44,554 nt of DNA from Clostridia bacterium (lineage in GTDB: Bacteria; Bacillota; Clostridia; Oscillospirales; Acutalibacteraceae), in contig JAGAOT010000017.1 in NCBI GenBank assembly GCA_017623615.1, forward strand, positions 1 through 44,554, read 5' to 3'. The notes below the pieces were generated by a model. The model did no database searches, was not told where the DNA came from, and saw nothing but the letters and a program-made list of their open reading frames with translations. The translations under genes were made by a program, and so were the position numbers. This document shows, piece after piece, positions 23,448 to 31,681 of the stretch (position 1 is the stretch's first letter; each line of letters begins with the position of its first letter).

Positions 23448-24293
23448 TTATTTGTTTATTTCAATCTTGCCGTAGAGTGAAGCGCCTGCAGAGTCAGAGC
23501 GGGGTGCTCTTGCGGGAGCTTCGGGTTTTTCGTAGTCGGGGCTGTCGTTATAGCGTCTGCCGCCGCGGTTGCCGCGATAGCCGCCCTTATTGTAGCCGCC
23601 TTTGTTATATCCGCCGCGGCCTCTGTTGTAGCCGCCTGCGTTTGTGGGCTTAACGCCCTCTTCAAGAGTGATAACAACCTTTCTGTCGCCGTCGCTGCCG
23701 ACTGAATGAGAGGTTACGCCCTCAATTTCCTGAACTGTTGTGTGGATAATTCTGCGCTCGTAGGGGTTCATGGGCTCAAGAACAACGTTTCTGCCGTATT
23801 TGCGAACCTTTGCCGCGTTCTTGCGGGCAAGTGCGCGCAGAGTGTTTTCTCTCTTTTCGCGGTAGTTGCCTACGTTGATTGAAACTCTCTTATAGTCCTC
23901 GGAGCCTCTGTTGATAACAAGGCGGGTGAGATACTGGATAGCGTCAAGAGTTTCGCCTCTTCTGCCGATAACCGAGCCGTAGTCATCGCCGCATTCGATG
24001 GAGAATTTAACTTCCTCATCGTCTGCTTCAACGGAAATTTCCGCTTCCTCGATGCCGAGGTTTTTAAGAATTACGCTGATATAGTCCTTTGCTTTTGCAA
24101 ACGGGTCATCCTCGTATTCATAATAAGCTCTCATTTTGGCGAGTGAGCCGCCGAAAAGTCCGAGAACCTTTGCCTTGGGTCTTTCGATTACGTCATATTT
24201 AATATCTGCATCCTCGGGAGCGTTGAGCTCCTTAAGAGCAGCCTCTTTTGCTTCGTCAAGAGTTGAGCCTGTGCCGAATGCTTCTTTAATCAA
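23448..24293 (-). CDS. jag: Jag/KhpB RNA-binding protein (SpoIIIJ-associated) with Gly-rich tail
   Basis: 281 aa, long for the family (about 205-260). Jag-N domain (1-50), KH domain with the GxxG loop (IGRRGETLDAIQYL, about 109-122), R3H domain (RRIIHTTVQE), then a non-standard ~70-residue tail with repeated GGYNRGRGGYNKGGY-type RGG/YGG motifs. KhpB binds many RNAs and influences cell-wall growth and division. TTG start at 24293 after AGGTGG; an in-frame stop lies just upstream. Last gene of the rpmH operon. Confidence 0.93.
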   Translation of the reverse strand: MIKEAFGTGSTLDEAKEAALKELNAPEDADIKYDVIERPKAKVLGLFGGSLAKMRAYYEYEDDPFAKAKDYISVILKNLGIEEAEISVEADDEEVKFSIECGDDYGSVIGRRGETLDAIQYLTRLVINRGSEDYKRVSINVGNYREKRENTLRALARKNAAKVRKYGRNVVLEPMNPYERRIIHTTVQEIEGVTSHSVGSDGDRKVVITLEEGVKPTNAGGYNRGRGGYNKGGYNKGGYRGNRGGRRYNDSPDYEKPEAPARAPRSDSAGASLYGKIEINK

Positions 24294-24324
24294 AATTAAT
24301 TCACCACCTGAAACTGTGTATATA

Positions 24325-25269
24325 CTATTTTTTGTTTGCCGCTATAAGCTTGGTGTTATTCTCTTTTGAACGGCGGGCAACGGTTTCGTCAACCATAATC
24401 TTAGCAAGAGTCTTTTTGGGGCTGTAGAAATGGCCGACAACAACGGTGATAATAAAGCTGAAAATGCTGGATGCAATCCAGTAAATACCGATGCCTGCGG
24501 GGTAGTTGACAACAAAATAGAGTGAGAAAAGCGGCATACCGAACATCATGCAGCCCATTGTGGGGTTGTTAGCCATTGCGGGGTTGCTCTTTTTCTGCTT
24601 AATGTGAGAATAAATTCCCGTTGCGAGTGAAGAGAGGAAGGAGAGAACGGGAATGGCCCAAATAACATGGAGCCCGTGGCCCTTGGGCACGTCACCGAGT
24701 GAGAACAAACCGAAGAAGTCGAAGTTAACATTTGCAATAGCATCATAAGTAGCCTGGCTTACGCCGGGGATGCCTTGAAGCTGGTCGATGTTTTGGATGA
24801 TAAGCAGCTCTGCGAGATGAGAGCTGGATGCAAATTTTGAACTGCTGATTTTTGCAACAGCGTCGGAAAGCAGTTTGATTTCCGCTTCCGTGATTCCGGT
24901 AAGGAAGTTGCTCAGAGGATAATAAATTGCGCCGATAAGACCGAAAAGAAGTATAAATTGGAAAAGCATGGGGGTGCAGCCCGCATTCATGGGGTTATAG
25001 CCCTCTCTCTGATAAAGAGCGCTGGTTTCCTCTTGAATTTTCTGCTGGTTGCCCGCATACTTGGTCTGAATTCTGCGTATTTTGGACTGGATGCGCTGGG
25101 TTTTTGCCATTCCCTTTTGCTGGCTGATGGTTGAGGGGATTGTGATAAGCCTTGTAACCAAAGTCAGCAATACTATTGATATGGCATAGTTTTGGAAACC
25201 TACCGTGTCATAGATAAGTCTGAGCAAAAAGCCGAAAGGCACACCGAGAATTTCATATAAAGCGGTCAT
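24325..25269 (-). CDS. yidC: YidC/Oxa1 membrane protein insertase (SpoIIIJ type)
   Basis: 314 aa with the five-helix YidC core. The first core helix ([13 protein letters not shown]) contains the conserved Arg of the hydrophilic groove. A cytoplasmic coiled-coil hairpin (about 50-90) is followed by [25 protein letters not shown]. Unlike many Gram-positive homologues no lipobox is present at the N-terminus. Inserts membrane proteins alone or with Sec. Start overlaps the yidD stop by four bases. Confidence 0.95.
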   Translation of the reverse strand: MTALYEILGVPFGFLLRLIYDTVGFQNYAISIVLLTLVTRLITIPSTISQQKGMAKTQRIQSKIRRIQTKYAGNQQKIQEETSALYQREGYNPMNAGCTPMLFQFILLFGLIGAIYYPLSNFLTGITEAEIKLLSDAVAKISSSKFASSSHLAELLIIQNIDQLQGIPGVSQATYDAIANVNFDFFGLFSLGDVPKGHGLHVIWAIPVLSFLSSLATGIYSHIKQKKSNPAMANNPTMGCMMFGMPLFSLYFVVNYPAGIGIYWIASSIFSFIITVVVGHFYSPKKTLAKIMVDETVARRSKENNTKLIAANKK

Positions 25270-25508
25270 TTTTTGTCCTCCGGGTGAGAGTGTTTCTTGG
25301 GCGGAACCGGGTCATATCCGCCGGGGAAAAGAACGTTGCATCTCAAAAGCCTTAATAAAGCAAGCAAGGCCCCCCGGAATGCACCGTGAACCTGAATAGC
25401 TTCCAAAGCATATTGAGAGCAGGTTGGATAATACCTGCACATTGGCGGGAAAAGCGGGGAAATGCGCTTTCTGTAAAAGCGAATCGCAGCAAGCAGAAAT
25501 TTTTTCAT
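25266..25508 (-). CDS. yidD: YidD membrane protein insertion efficiency factor
   Basis: 80 aa. Diagnostic core [20 protein letters not shown] followed by [15 protein letters not shown] and an FPGGYDPVP end. A peripheral membrane protein assisting YidC. Start ATG 25508 follows a GGGGGCGG SD and overlaps rnpA by four bases. The frame is open further upstream inside rnpA, which is not real coding. Confidence 0.95.
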   Translation of the reverse strand: MKKFLLAAIRFYRKRISPLFPPMCRYYPTCSQYALEAIQVHGAFRGALLALLRLLRCNVLFPGGYDPVPPKKHSHPEDKK

Positions 25509-25867
25509 TTTTCCGCCCCCGTGCTGCTTTTGATAACGCCCAACTCCGTTAAATGGCTTTGCATAACGGGGATGAGGTCGCAGCTTTTGAGCTTTTTGGT
25601 TTTGAACCTCGCAACAAACACGATATCCCAGTTGCCGCTGCAGTCGGCTGAAATTGAGGAGAATGCCGCCCTTATGATGCGGCGGCATCTGTTTCTCTCA
25701 ACTGCACTGCCAAGCTTTTTTGCGGCAGTTATGCCTATGCGGCAGCCCAAGCCTCTGTTTTTGACAACATAGGTTACAAGCTGAGGGGAGGCCTTGACCT
25801 TGCCCCTGCCGTAGGCTCTGTGAAATTCTGTGTTTTGCTTTAAGGTAACTGCTCCGGACATTTGCAT
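25505..25867 (-). CDS. rnpA: Ribonuclease P protein component
   Basis: About 120 aa. The RNase P signature RNRCRRIIR is present ([14 protein letters not shown]), along with [11 protein letters not shown]. Binds RNase P RNA for tRNA 5' maturation. ATG 25867 lies four bases after AAAAGGG; a second ATG at 25861 is equally possible. Only 15 bases behind rpmH. Confidence 0.95.
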   Translation of the reverse strand: MQMSGAVTLKQNTEFHRAYGRGKVKASPQLVTYVVKNRGLGCRIGITAAKKLGSAVERNRCRRIIRAAFSSISADCSGNWDIVFVARFKTKKLKSCDLIPVMQSHLTELGVIKSSTGAEK

Positions 25868-25882
25868 CAATCCCTTTTCGGA

Positions 25883-26017
25883 TTAATATGTGAGCTGCTT
25901 TCTGCCCTTTGCTCTGCGGCGGGCAAGAACCTTGCGGCCGTTTCTGTCAGCCATTCTCTTGCGGAAGCCGTGTTCCATCTTGCGATGACGCTTCTTGGGC
26001 TGGTAAGTTCTTTTCAT
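25883..26017 (-). CDS. rpmH: 50S ribosomal protein L34
   Basis: 44 aa, the standard L34: [13 protein letters not shown] start, then [24 protein letters not shown] lies 8 bases before the ATG. First gene of the rpmH-rnpA-yidD-yidC-jag operon, divergent from dnaA as in most bacteria. Confidence 0.98.
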   Translation of the reverse strand: MKRTYQPKKRHRKMEHGFRKRMADRNGRKVLARRRAKGRKQLTY

Positions 26018-26083
26018 TGTGCTAACCTCCGTTTCAATGTTTTTTGAGCATAACGAAATAAGGGTTAAACCCTTTGAGCATTC

Positions 26084-26113
26084 ATTATATAACAGACGGG
26101 GTGTCAATGTCAA
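26084..26113 (-). promoter_or_regulatory. rpmH operon promoter
   Basis: Minus strand TTGACA (26113-26108), 18-base spacer, TATAAT (26089-26084). A perfect palindrome AAGGGTT-A-AACCCTT lies in the leader (about 26060-26075). Confidence 0.75.
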
Positions 26114-26151
26114 TATTTTTTTTAATTCCGTCAAAAATCTTTTCTTTATCC

Positions 26152-26180
26152 TTGAAATACGCTTTTTCTTGTGATATACT
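26152..26180 (+). promoter_or_regulatory. dnaA promoter
   Basis: TTGAAA (26152-26157), 17-base spacer, extended -10 TGATATACT ending at 26180. No perfect DnaA box (TTATCCACA) is visible in 26018-26246; the closest is TTATCCTTG at 26147-26155. Confidence 0.7.
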
Positions 26181-26246
26181 CTATTATGTATCTTTATCAT
26201 TAAAATGAGAAATTGCGCGACAAAATAGATATGGAGGAAGTTTTAA

Positions 26247-27563
26247 ATGGAATCTCTCAAAGAGATGTGGGCGCTTGTCTGCGAGCATTTAAAGGCAAGC
26301 TGCGGTGAAGTTATATATGATATCTGGTTCAAACCCATTGAGATAATCAGCTTTGACGGCGCAAAGGCAGTTCTTTCCGCAAGTGAATTTATGAGGAAGA
26401 TTATCGAGCAGAAATTTGCAAATGAGCTTAAAAACGCTTTTAATGCCGTTATGGGCTTTGATGTTGAGGTTGAGCTTGTTGACCCGAGCGCAACTGCTCC
26501 CGCTCCCGTCCCCGCCGCTGACCGCAGCGCGGTTGCATCATCGTTAAGCATTGAAAAAAACACTTTTGAAACCTTCGTTGTAGGCTCATCAAACAGATTT
26601 GCTCATGCCGCCGCCCAGGCTGTTGCGGCAACTCCCGGCGCGGCATACAACCCGCTTTTCATTTACGGCAATTCGGGTCTGGGCAAAACTCACCTGCTTT
26701 GCGCCATCAGCAACGAAGTTAAAGCGAAAAATCCCGATGCGGATATTATTTTCACCCGCGGCGAGGATTTTGTTAACCTCATCGTTGACGGCATTAAAAA
26801 GAAAACGATGAACGAAATTCACGATAAATACAGAAACTGCGATGTGCTTCTTGTTGACGACATTCAGTTTATCGCGGGCAAGGAATCCACGCAGGAGGAA
26901 TTTTTCCACACATTCAACGCGTTAACGCAGGACGGCAAGCAGATTGTTTTGACCTCGGACCGCACTCCCAAGGAAATTGAGCTTCTTGAAGAAAGGCTTC
27001 GCAACCGCTTTGAGTGGGGACTTATTGCGGACATTCAGCCGCCCGATATCGAAACGAGAATGGCAATTATTCAGCGCAAGGCGGACACGCTCGGTCTTGA
27101 GCTGCCCGCAGACGTTATCCAGTATGTTGCGGAAAAAATAAAGACAAACATCCGTCAGCTTGAAGGCGTTGTTAAAAAGATTAATGCACTTGTCAATATT
27201 GAAGGCTCTGCAATCAACATAGCAATGGCGCAGGTTGCCATTAAGGACATAATGAATGACAGCCGCCCCGTTTCGTCGGTTGTCAACGCAATTATTTCCG
27301 AAACCGCGCGCACCTTCGGCGTGCCGCAGAGCGACATAATCTCGACCAAGAGAGATTCCAAAACCGCCAAGGCAAGACAGATTGCAATTTATATTGCAAG
27401 AGAGATTACCGACCTCACGCAGGAAGAAATCAGCATGTATTTCGGAAACAGGGACAGAACAACCATTCTGCACTCGATAAAAACTGTTTCCGACAGCAGC
27501 GAAAGGGATTCGGCTCTCAAAAAGACTATTGATAAAATTATTAAAAATGTCCAAGAGCAATAA
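26247..27563 (+). CDS. dnaA: Chromosomal replication initiator DnaA
   Basis: 438 aa. Domain I (1-75) and a short Ala/Pro linker precede the AAA+ domain: Walker A GNSGLGKT (141-148), Walker B LLVDDIQF, and sensor motifs. C-terminal domain IV holds the DnaA-box signature DLTQEEISMYFGNRDRTTIL. ATG follows TGGAGGAAG. The next gene is ftsY, not dnaN, which departs from the usual dnaA-dnaN-recF-gyrB order. Confidence 0.98.
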   Translation: MESLKEMWALVCEHLKASCGEVIYDIWFKPIEIISFDGAKAVLSASEFMRKIIEQKFANELKNAFNAVMGFDVEVELVDPSATAPAPVPAADRSAVASSLSIEKNTFETFVVGSSNRFAHAAAQAVAATPGAAYNPLFIYGNSGLGKTHLLCAISNEVKAKNPDADIIFTRGEDFVNLIVDGIKKKTMNEIHDKYRNCDVLLVDDIQFIAGKESTQEEFFHTFNALTQDGKQIVLTSDRTPKEIELLEERLRNRFEWGLIADIQPPDIETRMAIIQRKADTLGLELPADVIQYVAEKIKTNIRQLEGVVKKINALVNIEGSAINIAMAQVAIKDIMNDSRPVSSVVNAIISETARTFGVPQSDIISTKRDSKTAKARQIAIYIAREITDLTQEEISMYFGNRDRTTILHSIKTVSDSSERDSALKKTIDKIIKNVQEQ

Positions 27564-27603
27564 TGACTGCCGATAAATGCTACGGAACATTTCTCAACAG
27601 TCA
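27564..27603 (+). other. Nested stem-loop downstream of dnaA
   Basis: Outer arms TGACTG (27564-27569) / CAGTCA (27598-27603) enclose inner arms AAATG (27575-27579) / CATTT (27588-27592), with 5-base internal loops on each side. No T tract follows, so it is not a classical terminator. It sits directly after the dnaA stop codon. Confidence 0.45.
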
Positions 27604-27632
27604 TGCAATACATTATTATATAGGGGTACACC

Positions 27633-28556
27633 ATGGGACTTTTCAAAAGAATTAACAAAGGGCTGAAAAAGACCCGCGACAGCATGTCGGGGGCAATTAA
27701 TGCGGCTCTTTACGGTAAAAATGAAATAGATGAAGATTTTTATGAGGAGCTTGAAGAAATCCTCGTTATGGCGGATGTTGGTGTAAACACCGCCATGGAA
27801 ATTGTTGAAAGGCTTCGCGATTCCGTTTTCAAAAAGAATCTGCGCAAGGCGAAGGACGTTAAAGAAGAAATCCGCAACATCGTTGCCGACCTTTTGAGCG
27901 GCGGCGAGGAGCTTGATATGATAACCGTACCCTCCGTCATCCTTGTTATCGGCGTTAACGGTGTAGGCAAAACCACATCAATCGGTAAAATGGCGGCGAT
28001 GTTCAAGGCAGAGGGCAAAAAGGTTATCCTCGGCGCGGCGGATACTTTCAGAGCGGCGGCTATTGACCAGCTTGAAATCTGGGCTGATCGCGCAGGCGTT
28101 GACATTGTTAAGCATAAAGAGGGCGCAGACCCTGCTGCGGTTGTTTTTGACACTATCGCCGCGGGCAAGGCAAGAAATGCCGATATGATTATCTGCGACA
28201 CCGCAGGCAGACTCCACAACAAAAAGAATCTTATGGAGGAGCTTGCAAAAATCTACAGAGTTATCGACCGCCAGCTTCCCTATGCTGACCGCGAGGTGCT
28301 TCTTGTTCTTGATGCAACAACCGGTCAGAACGCCGTTAATCAGGCAAAGGAATTCAAGGACGTTGCCGAGATTACAGGCATAATTCTCACAAAGCTTGAC
28401 GGCACAGCAAAGGGCGGCGTTGTGCTTGCGATAAAAAATGACCTCAAAGTGCCCGTTAAGTTTATCGGCGTAGGCGAGGGTATCGACGATTTGAGACCCT
28501 TTAACGCCAAAGCTTTTGCAGACGGACTGTTTGAAGAGGATAAAGACGAGGAATAA
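27633..28556 (+). CDS. ftsY: Signal recognition particle receptor FtsY
   Basis: 307 aa with the N domain (1-90) and GTPase G domain: G1 GVNGVGKT (107-114), DTFRAAAIDQLE, G3 DTAGR, G4 TKLDGTAKGG. It docks SRP-ribosome complexes at the membrane. No long acidic A domain, as is usual in Gram-positives. Confidence 0.97.
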   Translation: MGLFKRINKGLKKTRDSMSGAINAALYGKNEIDEDFYEELEEILVMADVGVNTAMEIVERLRDSVFKKNLRKAKDVKEEIRNIVADLLSGGEELDMITVPSVILVIGVNGVGKTTSIGKMAAMFKAEGKKVILGAADTFRAAAIDQLEIWADRAGVDIVKHKEGADPAAVVFDTIAAGKARNADMIICDTAGRLHNKKNLMEELAKIYRVIDRQLPYADREVLLVLDATTGQNAVNQAKEFKDVAEITGIILTKLDGTAKGGVVLAIKNDLKVPVKFIGVGEGIDDLRPFNAKAFADGLFEEDKDEE

Positions 28557-28561
28557 TATAT

Positions 28562-29161
28562 ATGGATTATATAATTGCTACCCACAACATGAAAAAGCGC
28601 GACGAGATGCAGCGCATTCTTGCGCCTCTCGGCATCAGAGTGCTCCTTGCGGAGGAAGCGGGAGTTGAGCTGACCGACGCAGAAGAAACGGGCACAACCT
28701 TTGAAGAAAACGCATTCATAAAAGCGGAAAGCGGCTGCAGAGAAAGCGGCATGCCCTGCATTGCGGATGATTCGGGGCTTGCTGTTGATTATCTTGACGG
28801 CGCACCCGGTGTTTATTCCGCAAGATATGCGGGCGAGCACGGCAACGATGACGCCAACAACAAAAAGCTGCTCAAAGCTCTTGAGGGTCTTGAGCCCAAG
28901 GACAGAGGCGCGGCATTCGTAAGCGTTGCATGCTGTGTATACCCCGACGGCAAAAAAATTATAGCCCGCGGTGAGTGCCGCGGCACGATAGGATATGAGG
29001 AAATCGGCAGCGGCGGCTTCGGCTATGACCCGCTTTTCCTGCCCGTTGAATATAACGGCGAAAAAACAATGGCGCAGCTTACGGCGGATGAAAAGGATGC
29101 AATAAGCCACAGAGGCAAGTCCGTGCGCCGCCTTGCAGAGCTGATTGAGGAGGATAATTGA
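28562..29161 (+). CDS. rdgB: XTP/dITP pyrophosphatase (RdgB/HAM1 family)
   Basis: 199 aa. Family motifs ATHNMKKRDEM near the N-terminus, TGTTFEENA, and DDSGLAVDYLDGAPGVYSAR. It removes non-canonical purine triphosphates from the nucleotide pool. Starts five bases after ftsY and overlaps the next gene by one base (TGATG). Confidence 0.95.
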   Translation: MDYIIATHNMKKRDEMQRILAPLGIRVLLAEEAGVELTDAEETGTTFEENAFIKAESGCRESGMPCIADDSGLAVDYLDGAPGVYSARYAGEHGNDDANNKKLLKALEGLEPKDRGAAFVSVACCVYPDGKKIIARGECRGTIGYEEIGSGGFGYDPLFLPVEYNGEKTMAQLTADEKDAISHRGKSVRRLAELIEEDN

Positions 29162-29580
29162 TGACAGGCAAAGAGAGAGCCGCGCTTCGCGCGCAGGCAA
29201 ACACCCTTGAGCCTCTGTTTCAGATAGGAAAGGGCGGCATTTCCGATGCTCTGATTGAGCAGACGGCGGATGCCTTAAGAAAAAGAGAGCTTATCAAGCT
29301 CAAGGTGCTTCTTGAAAGCGCACCCGAAAGCCCCCGCGAATTTGCAGACAAGCTTGCCGCGGCAACGGGCAGCGAGGTTGTGCAGGTTATCGGCGGCAGC
29401 ATAGTTTTCTACAAAGAAAACCCCGATAAGGATAACGAAGAAAAGAAAAAGAAGCCCGCAAAGAAAGGCAAGCCTCTTTCAAGAGTTAAGGCAAAGCGTG
29501 CTCTTGCGGCAAAGCGCGAGGCGGAAGAAAAGAAGAAAAAGAGAGATTTTTATGCCAAAAAGCGCACTCCCAAAAAATAA
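29161..29580 (+). CDS. yhbY: YhbY-type CRM domain RNA-binding protein
   Basis: 139 aa. Residues 1-90 are a CRS1/YhbY (CRM) domain with the GKGG loop and a C-terminal VQVIGGSIVFYK strand. Residues 92-139 are a Lys/Arg-rich tail (EEKKKKPAKKGK and later repeats) not found in the minimal ~97-aa YhbY. Associates with pre-50S ribosomal particles in E. coli. ATG overlaps the rdgB stop. Confidence 0.92.
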   Translation: MTGKERAALRAQANTLEPLFQIGKGGISDALIEQTADALRKRELIKLKVLLESAPESPREFADKLAAATGSEVVQVIGGSIVFYKENPDKDNEEKKKKPAKKGKPLSRVKAKRALAAKREAEEKKKKRDFYAKKRTPKK

Positions 29581-29619
29581 TTTTATTTTTCAAAAATTTT
29601 TTGCAACAAAAATCTGATA

Positions 29620-29649
29620 TTGACACACATTATTATTGTGTGATATAAT
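29620..29649 (+). promoter_or_regulatory. smpB-ssrA promoter with embedded palindrome
   Basis: TTGACA (29620-29625), 18-base spacer, extended -10 TGATATAAT ending at 29649. The inverted repeat CACACA (29624-29629) / TGTGTG (29637-29642) fills the spacer and could be an operator. Confidence 0.75.
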
Positions 29650-29687
29650 CGCAGTCCGCGAGTTATCGCGCATGAAAGGTTCGGCTA

Positions 29688-30146
29688 ATGGATAAAAACA
29701 GCGGCATCAAAATAATTGCACAAAACAAAAAAGCATATCATGACTACTTTGTGCTTGAAAAGCTTGAGGCGGGCATTGAGCTGTTCGGAACGGAGGTTAA
29801 GTCAATCCGTCAGGGCAAAATCAACCTGAAGGATTCATGGTGCTTCGTCAAAGACGGCGAAATGTTTGTCAACGGCATGCATATCAGCCCCTATGAGCAG
29901 GGCAATATCTTCAACAGAGACCCCCTGCGCACCAAAAGGCTGCTTTTGCATAAAAAAGAAATACGCCGTTTTTATGCGCAGGTTAAGCAGGAGGGGCTTG
30001 CGATTGTTCCTTTGAGTGTTTATTTCAAAATGGGCAGGGCAAAGGTTGAGATAGGGCTTTGCAAGGGTAAAAAGCTCTATGACAAGCGCGAGGTTGCCGC
30101 AAAAAAATCTGCACAAAGAGATATCGAACGCAATTTACGCAGATAA
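29688..30146 (+). CDS. smpB: SsrA-binding protein SmpB
   Basis: 152 aa. Typical KKAYHDYFVLEKLEAGI start, GTEVKSIRQGKINLKDS, and the basic C-terminal tail that mimics an mRNA in the ribosomal channel. Partner of tmRNA in ribosome rescue. The ssrA gene lies 31 bases downstream, so both are likely on one transcript. Confidence 0.97.
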   Translation: MDKNSGIKIIAQNKKAYHDYFVLEKLEAGIELFGTEVKSIRQGKINLKDSWCFVKDGEMFVNGMHISPYEQGNIFNRDPLRTKRLLLHKKEIRRFYAQVKQEGLAIVPLSVYFKMGRAKVEIGLCKGKKLYDKREVAAKKSAQRDIERNLRR

Positions 30147-30149
30147 AAC

Positions 30150-30169
30150 GAAACAGCGCAAGCTGTTTC
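30150..30169 (+). other. Hairpin between smpB and ssrA
   Basis: Perfect stem GAAACAGC / GCTGTTTC with a GCAA tetraloop, nine bases before the tmRNA 5' end. No T tract. It is a plausible processing or protective structure in the smpB-ssrA transcript. Confidence 0.5.
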
Positions 30170-30177
30170 ACATATAT

Positions 30178-30526
30178 GGGGATGAAAGGATTTCGACGGG
30201 GAATCTGAGCCCGGATAAGCGAGTAGCGGGGCGGGACCGCTATAAAATCCGTAATTTTCAAATTTAAACGACAACAATAAAGTTGCTCTTGCTGCTTAAT
30301 TAAGCAGCCGTCTCTGTGCGGAGGACTGCGGCCGCACAAGAGGCGTCGATTAGCAGTGAACGTGAACGGGTAACGGCGGATAGCCCGTCATGAATAATCT
30401 GTCTACCAAGCTTCAAAGCCTGCCTTTCGGCGTTGGAGCGAGGGAATGTTAAAAGAACGGCTACACTCGTAGAAAGTCCCTGCAAGGGTTTTTCGGACGC
30501 GGTTTCGATTACCGCCATCTCCACCA
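30178..30526 (+). ncRNA. ssrA: Transfer-messenger RNA (tmRNA)
   Basis: The 5' end GGGGATGA pairs with 3' CATCTCC, then A and encoded CCA (30524-30526). The conserved 5' GGATTTCGACGGGG and 3' GGACGCGGTTTCGATTACCGCC (T-arm) are present. The tag frame AAC to TAA spans 30267-30299 and encodes NDNNKVALAA-stop. By alignment the resume codon would be TTA (30264-30266, Leu) where Ala is usual. It tags stalled peptides for proteolysis. Confidence 0.97.
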
Positions 30527-30578
30527 AACATAATATACATTAATATAGATGTGAAAATTTTCAGAAGGAGGAAACAAA

Positions 30579-31604
30579 ATGAAAAAATTAAATTTCGCGA
30601 CCATCGCCGTTTCGGTTGTTGCGGTCTGTCTTGTTGCAGTTGTTGCCGTTCTTTTTGTTAAAGCAGGCAACAGCCCCGATATCCTGCCCGAATCGACAGA
30701 AGGCAATCCCGTCTACAATCCGTACACAGAAGAATCCACAACATCGCCTTTTTATGAGATTATCGAAACAACAACTCAAGTAATCACGGAAACCTTTGTT
30801 CCCTCAACCGAGGCAACAACAAAGCCCGAGGCAACGAAGCCCCAGACAACCGTTTCCGTTTCGCAGATGCAGGAGGAGGTTACTCTCCCCGAGCTTGACC
30901 CCGATGAAATGTCGCACGGCGTTGCTTCAAAGCCCGTTCAGTCAACCGGTGACCTGCCGCAGGATATGTCCTTTGCGGGTCTTTCAAAAATGGGATATGA
31001 TGTTATCGGACTTAAGCCCTACATATACAACAACGACAAGGAAGACTGTTTCCAGGCGGAGTTCGGCTATAACCCGCTCTATGATTTTGGCGCAAACCTC
31101 ATCGACTTCAGCATTGAAACAACCAAGCTTGACTTCGATTATGAAGGCAAGGAATACAGAATTCAGCTTTGGAAGGGTCAATATATTTCAGGCGAGATAG
31201 GAACTGTCGGCGGTGAGATAGGCGTTTACACAAGAAAGCCCGGCACCGGCATTGCGCTTGACCATTATAACTGTGCTGCCGAGGATGATTGGGTCAAAAT
31301 GGAAATGACCATTTACTGGGATGAGTTTGACAACGGCGAATATCTGCCCCAGTTCACAAGAAACTACAACGATTTCTGGTGGTGCACCGGCTTCGTTGAC
31401 GGTCAGCTCAAAAACAGAAGAGATTCCAACACAATGCGCCTTCTCGGCAGAATCACTTGGGAAACCGAAGAGCAGGCTCAGCTTTTTGCCGAGGCAATGT
31501 CAAACAAGGGCTTCACAGAGGTTGAGGAGTTCTCACCCTATGATATAGATACCTTTAAAATCCACGGCAAAGACGTTATTTTCCTTTGGCAGAATATCAG
31601 ATAA
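30579..31604 (+). CDS. DUF4474 domain membrane-anchored protein (copy 2)
   Basis: 341 aa. N-terminal helix (about 7-28), a Thr/Pro/Glu-rich linker (33-110), then DUF4474 (about 140-340). Landmarks are NNDKEDCFQAEFGYNPLYD, YEGKEYRIQLWKGQY, GGEIGVYTRK, HYNCAAEDDWVKMEM and FWWCTGFV. It follows tmRNA by 52 bases with an AGAAGGAGG SD and may depend on the smpB-ssrA promoter. It shares with copies 1 and 3 the same architecture and the same C-terminal pattern (V-x-x-LWQNI or similar). Confidence 0.88.
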   Translation: MKKLNFATIAVSVVAVCLVAVVAVLFVKAGNSPDILPESTEGNPVYNPYTEESTTSPFYEIIETTTQVITETFVPSTEATTKPEATKPQTTVSVSQMQEEVTLPELDPDEMSHGVASKPVQSTGDLPQDMSFAGLSKMGYDVIGLKPYIYNNDKEDCFQAEFGYNPLYDFGANLIDFSIETTKLDFDYEGKEYRIQLWKGQYISGEIGTVGGEIGVYTRKPGTGIALDHYNCAAEDDWVKMEMTIYWDEFDNGEYLPQFTRNYNDFWWCTGFVDGQLKNRRDSNTMRLLGRITWETEEQAQLFAEAMSNKGFTEVEEFSPYDIDTFKIHGKDVIFLWQNIR

Positions 31605-31681
31605 TCAGGCAGAAATCTCCAATCACATGGAGCTGAAATATAAAACCGAAATCGGGCATAATGCCCCCGGGAGGAATTTGA

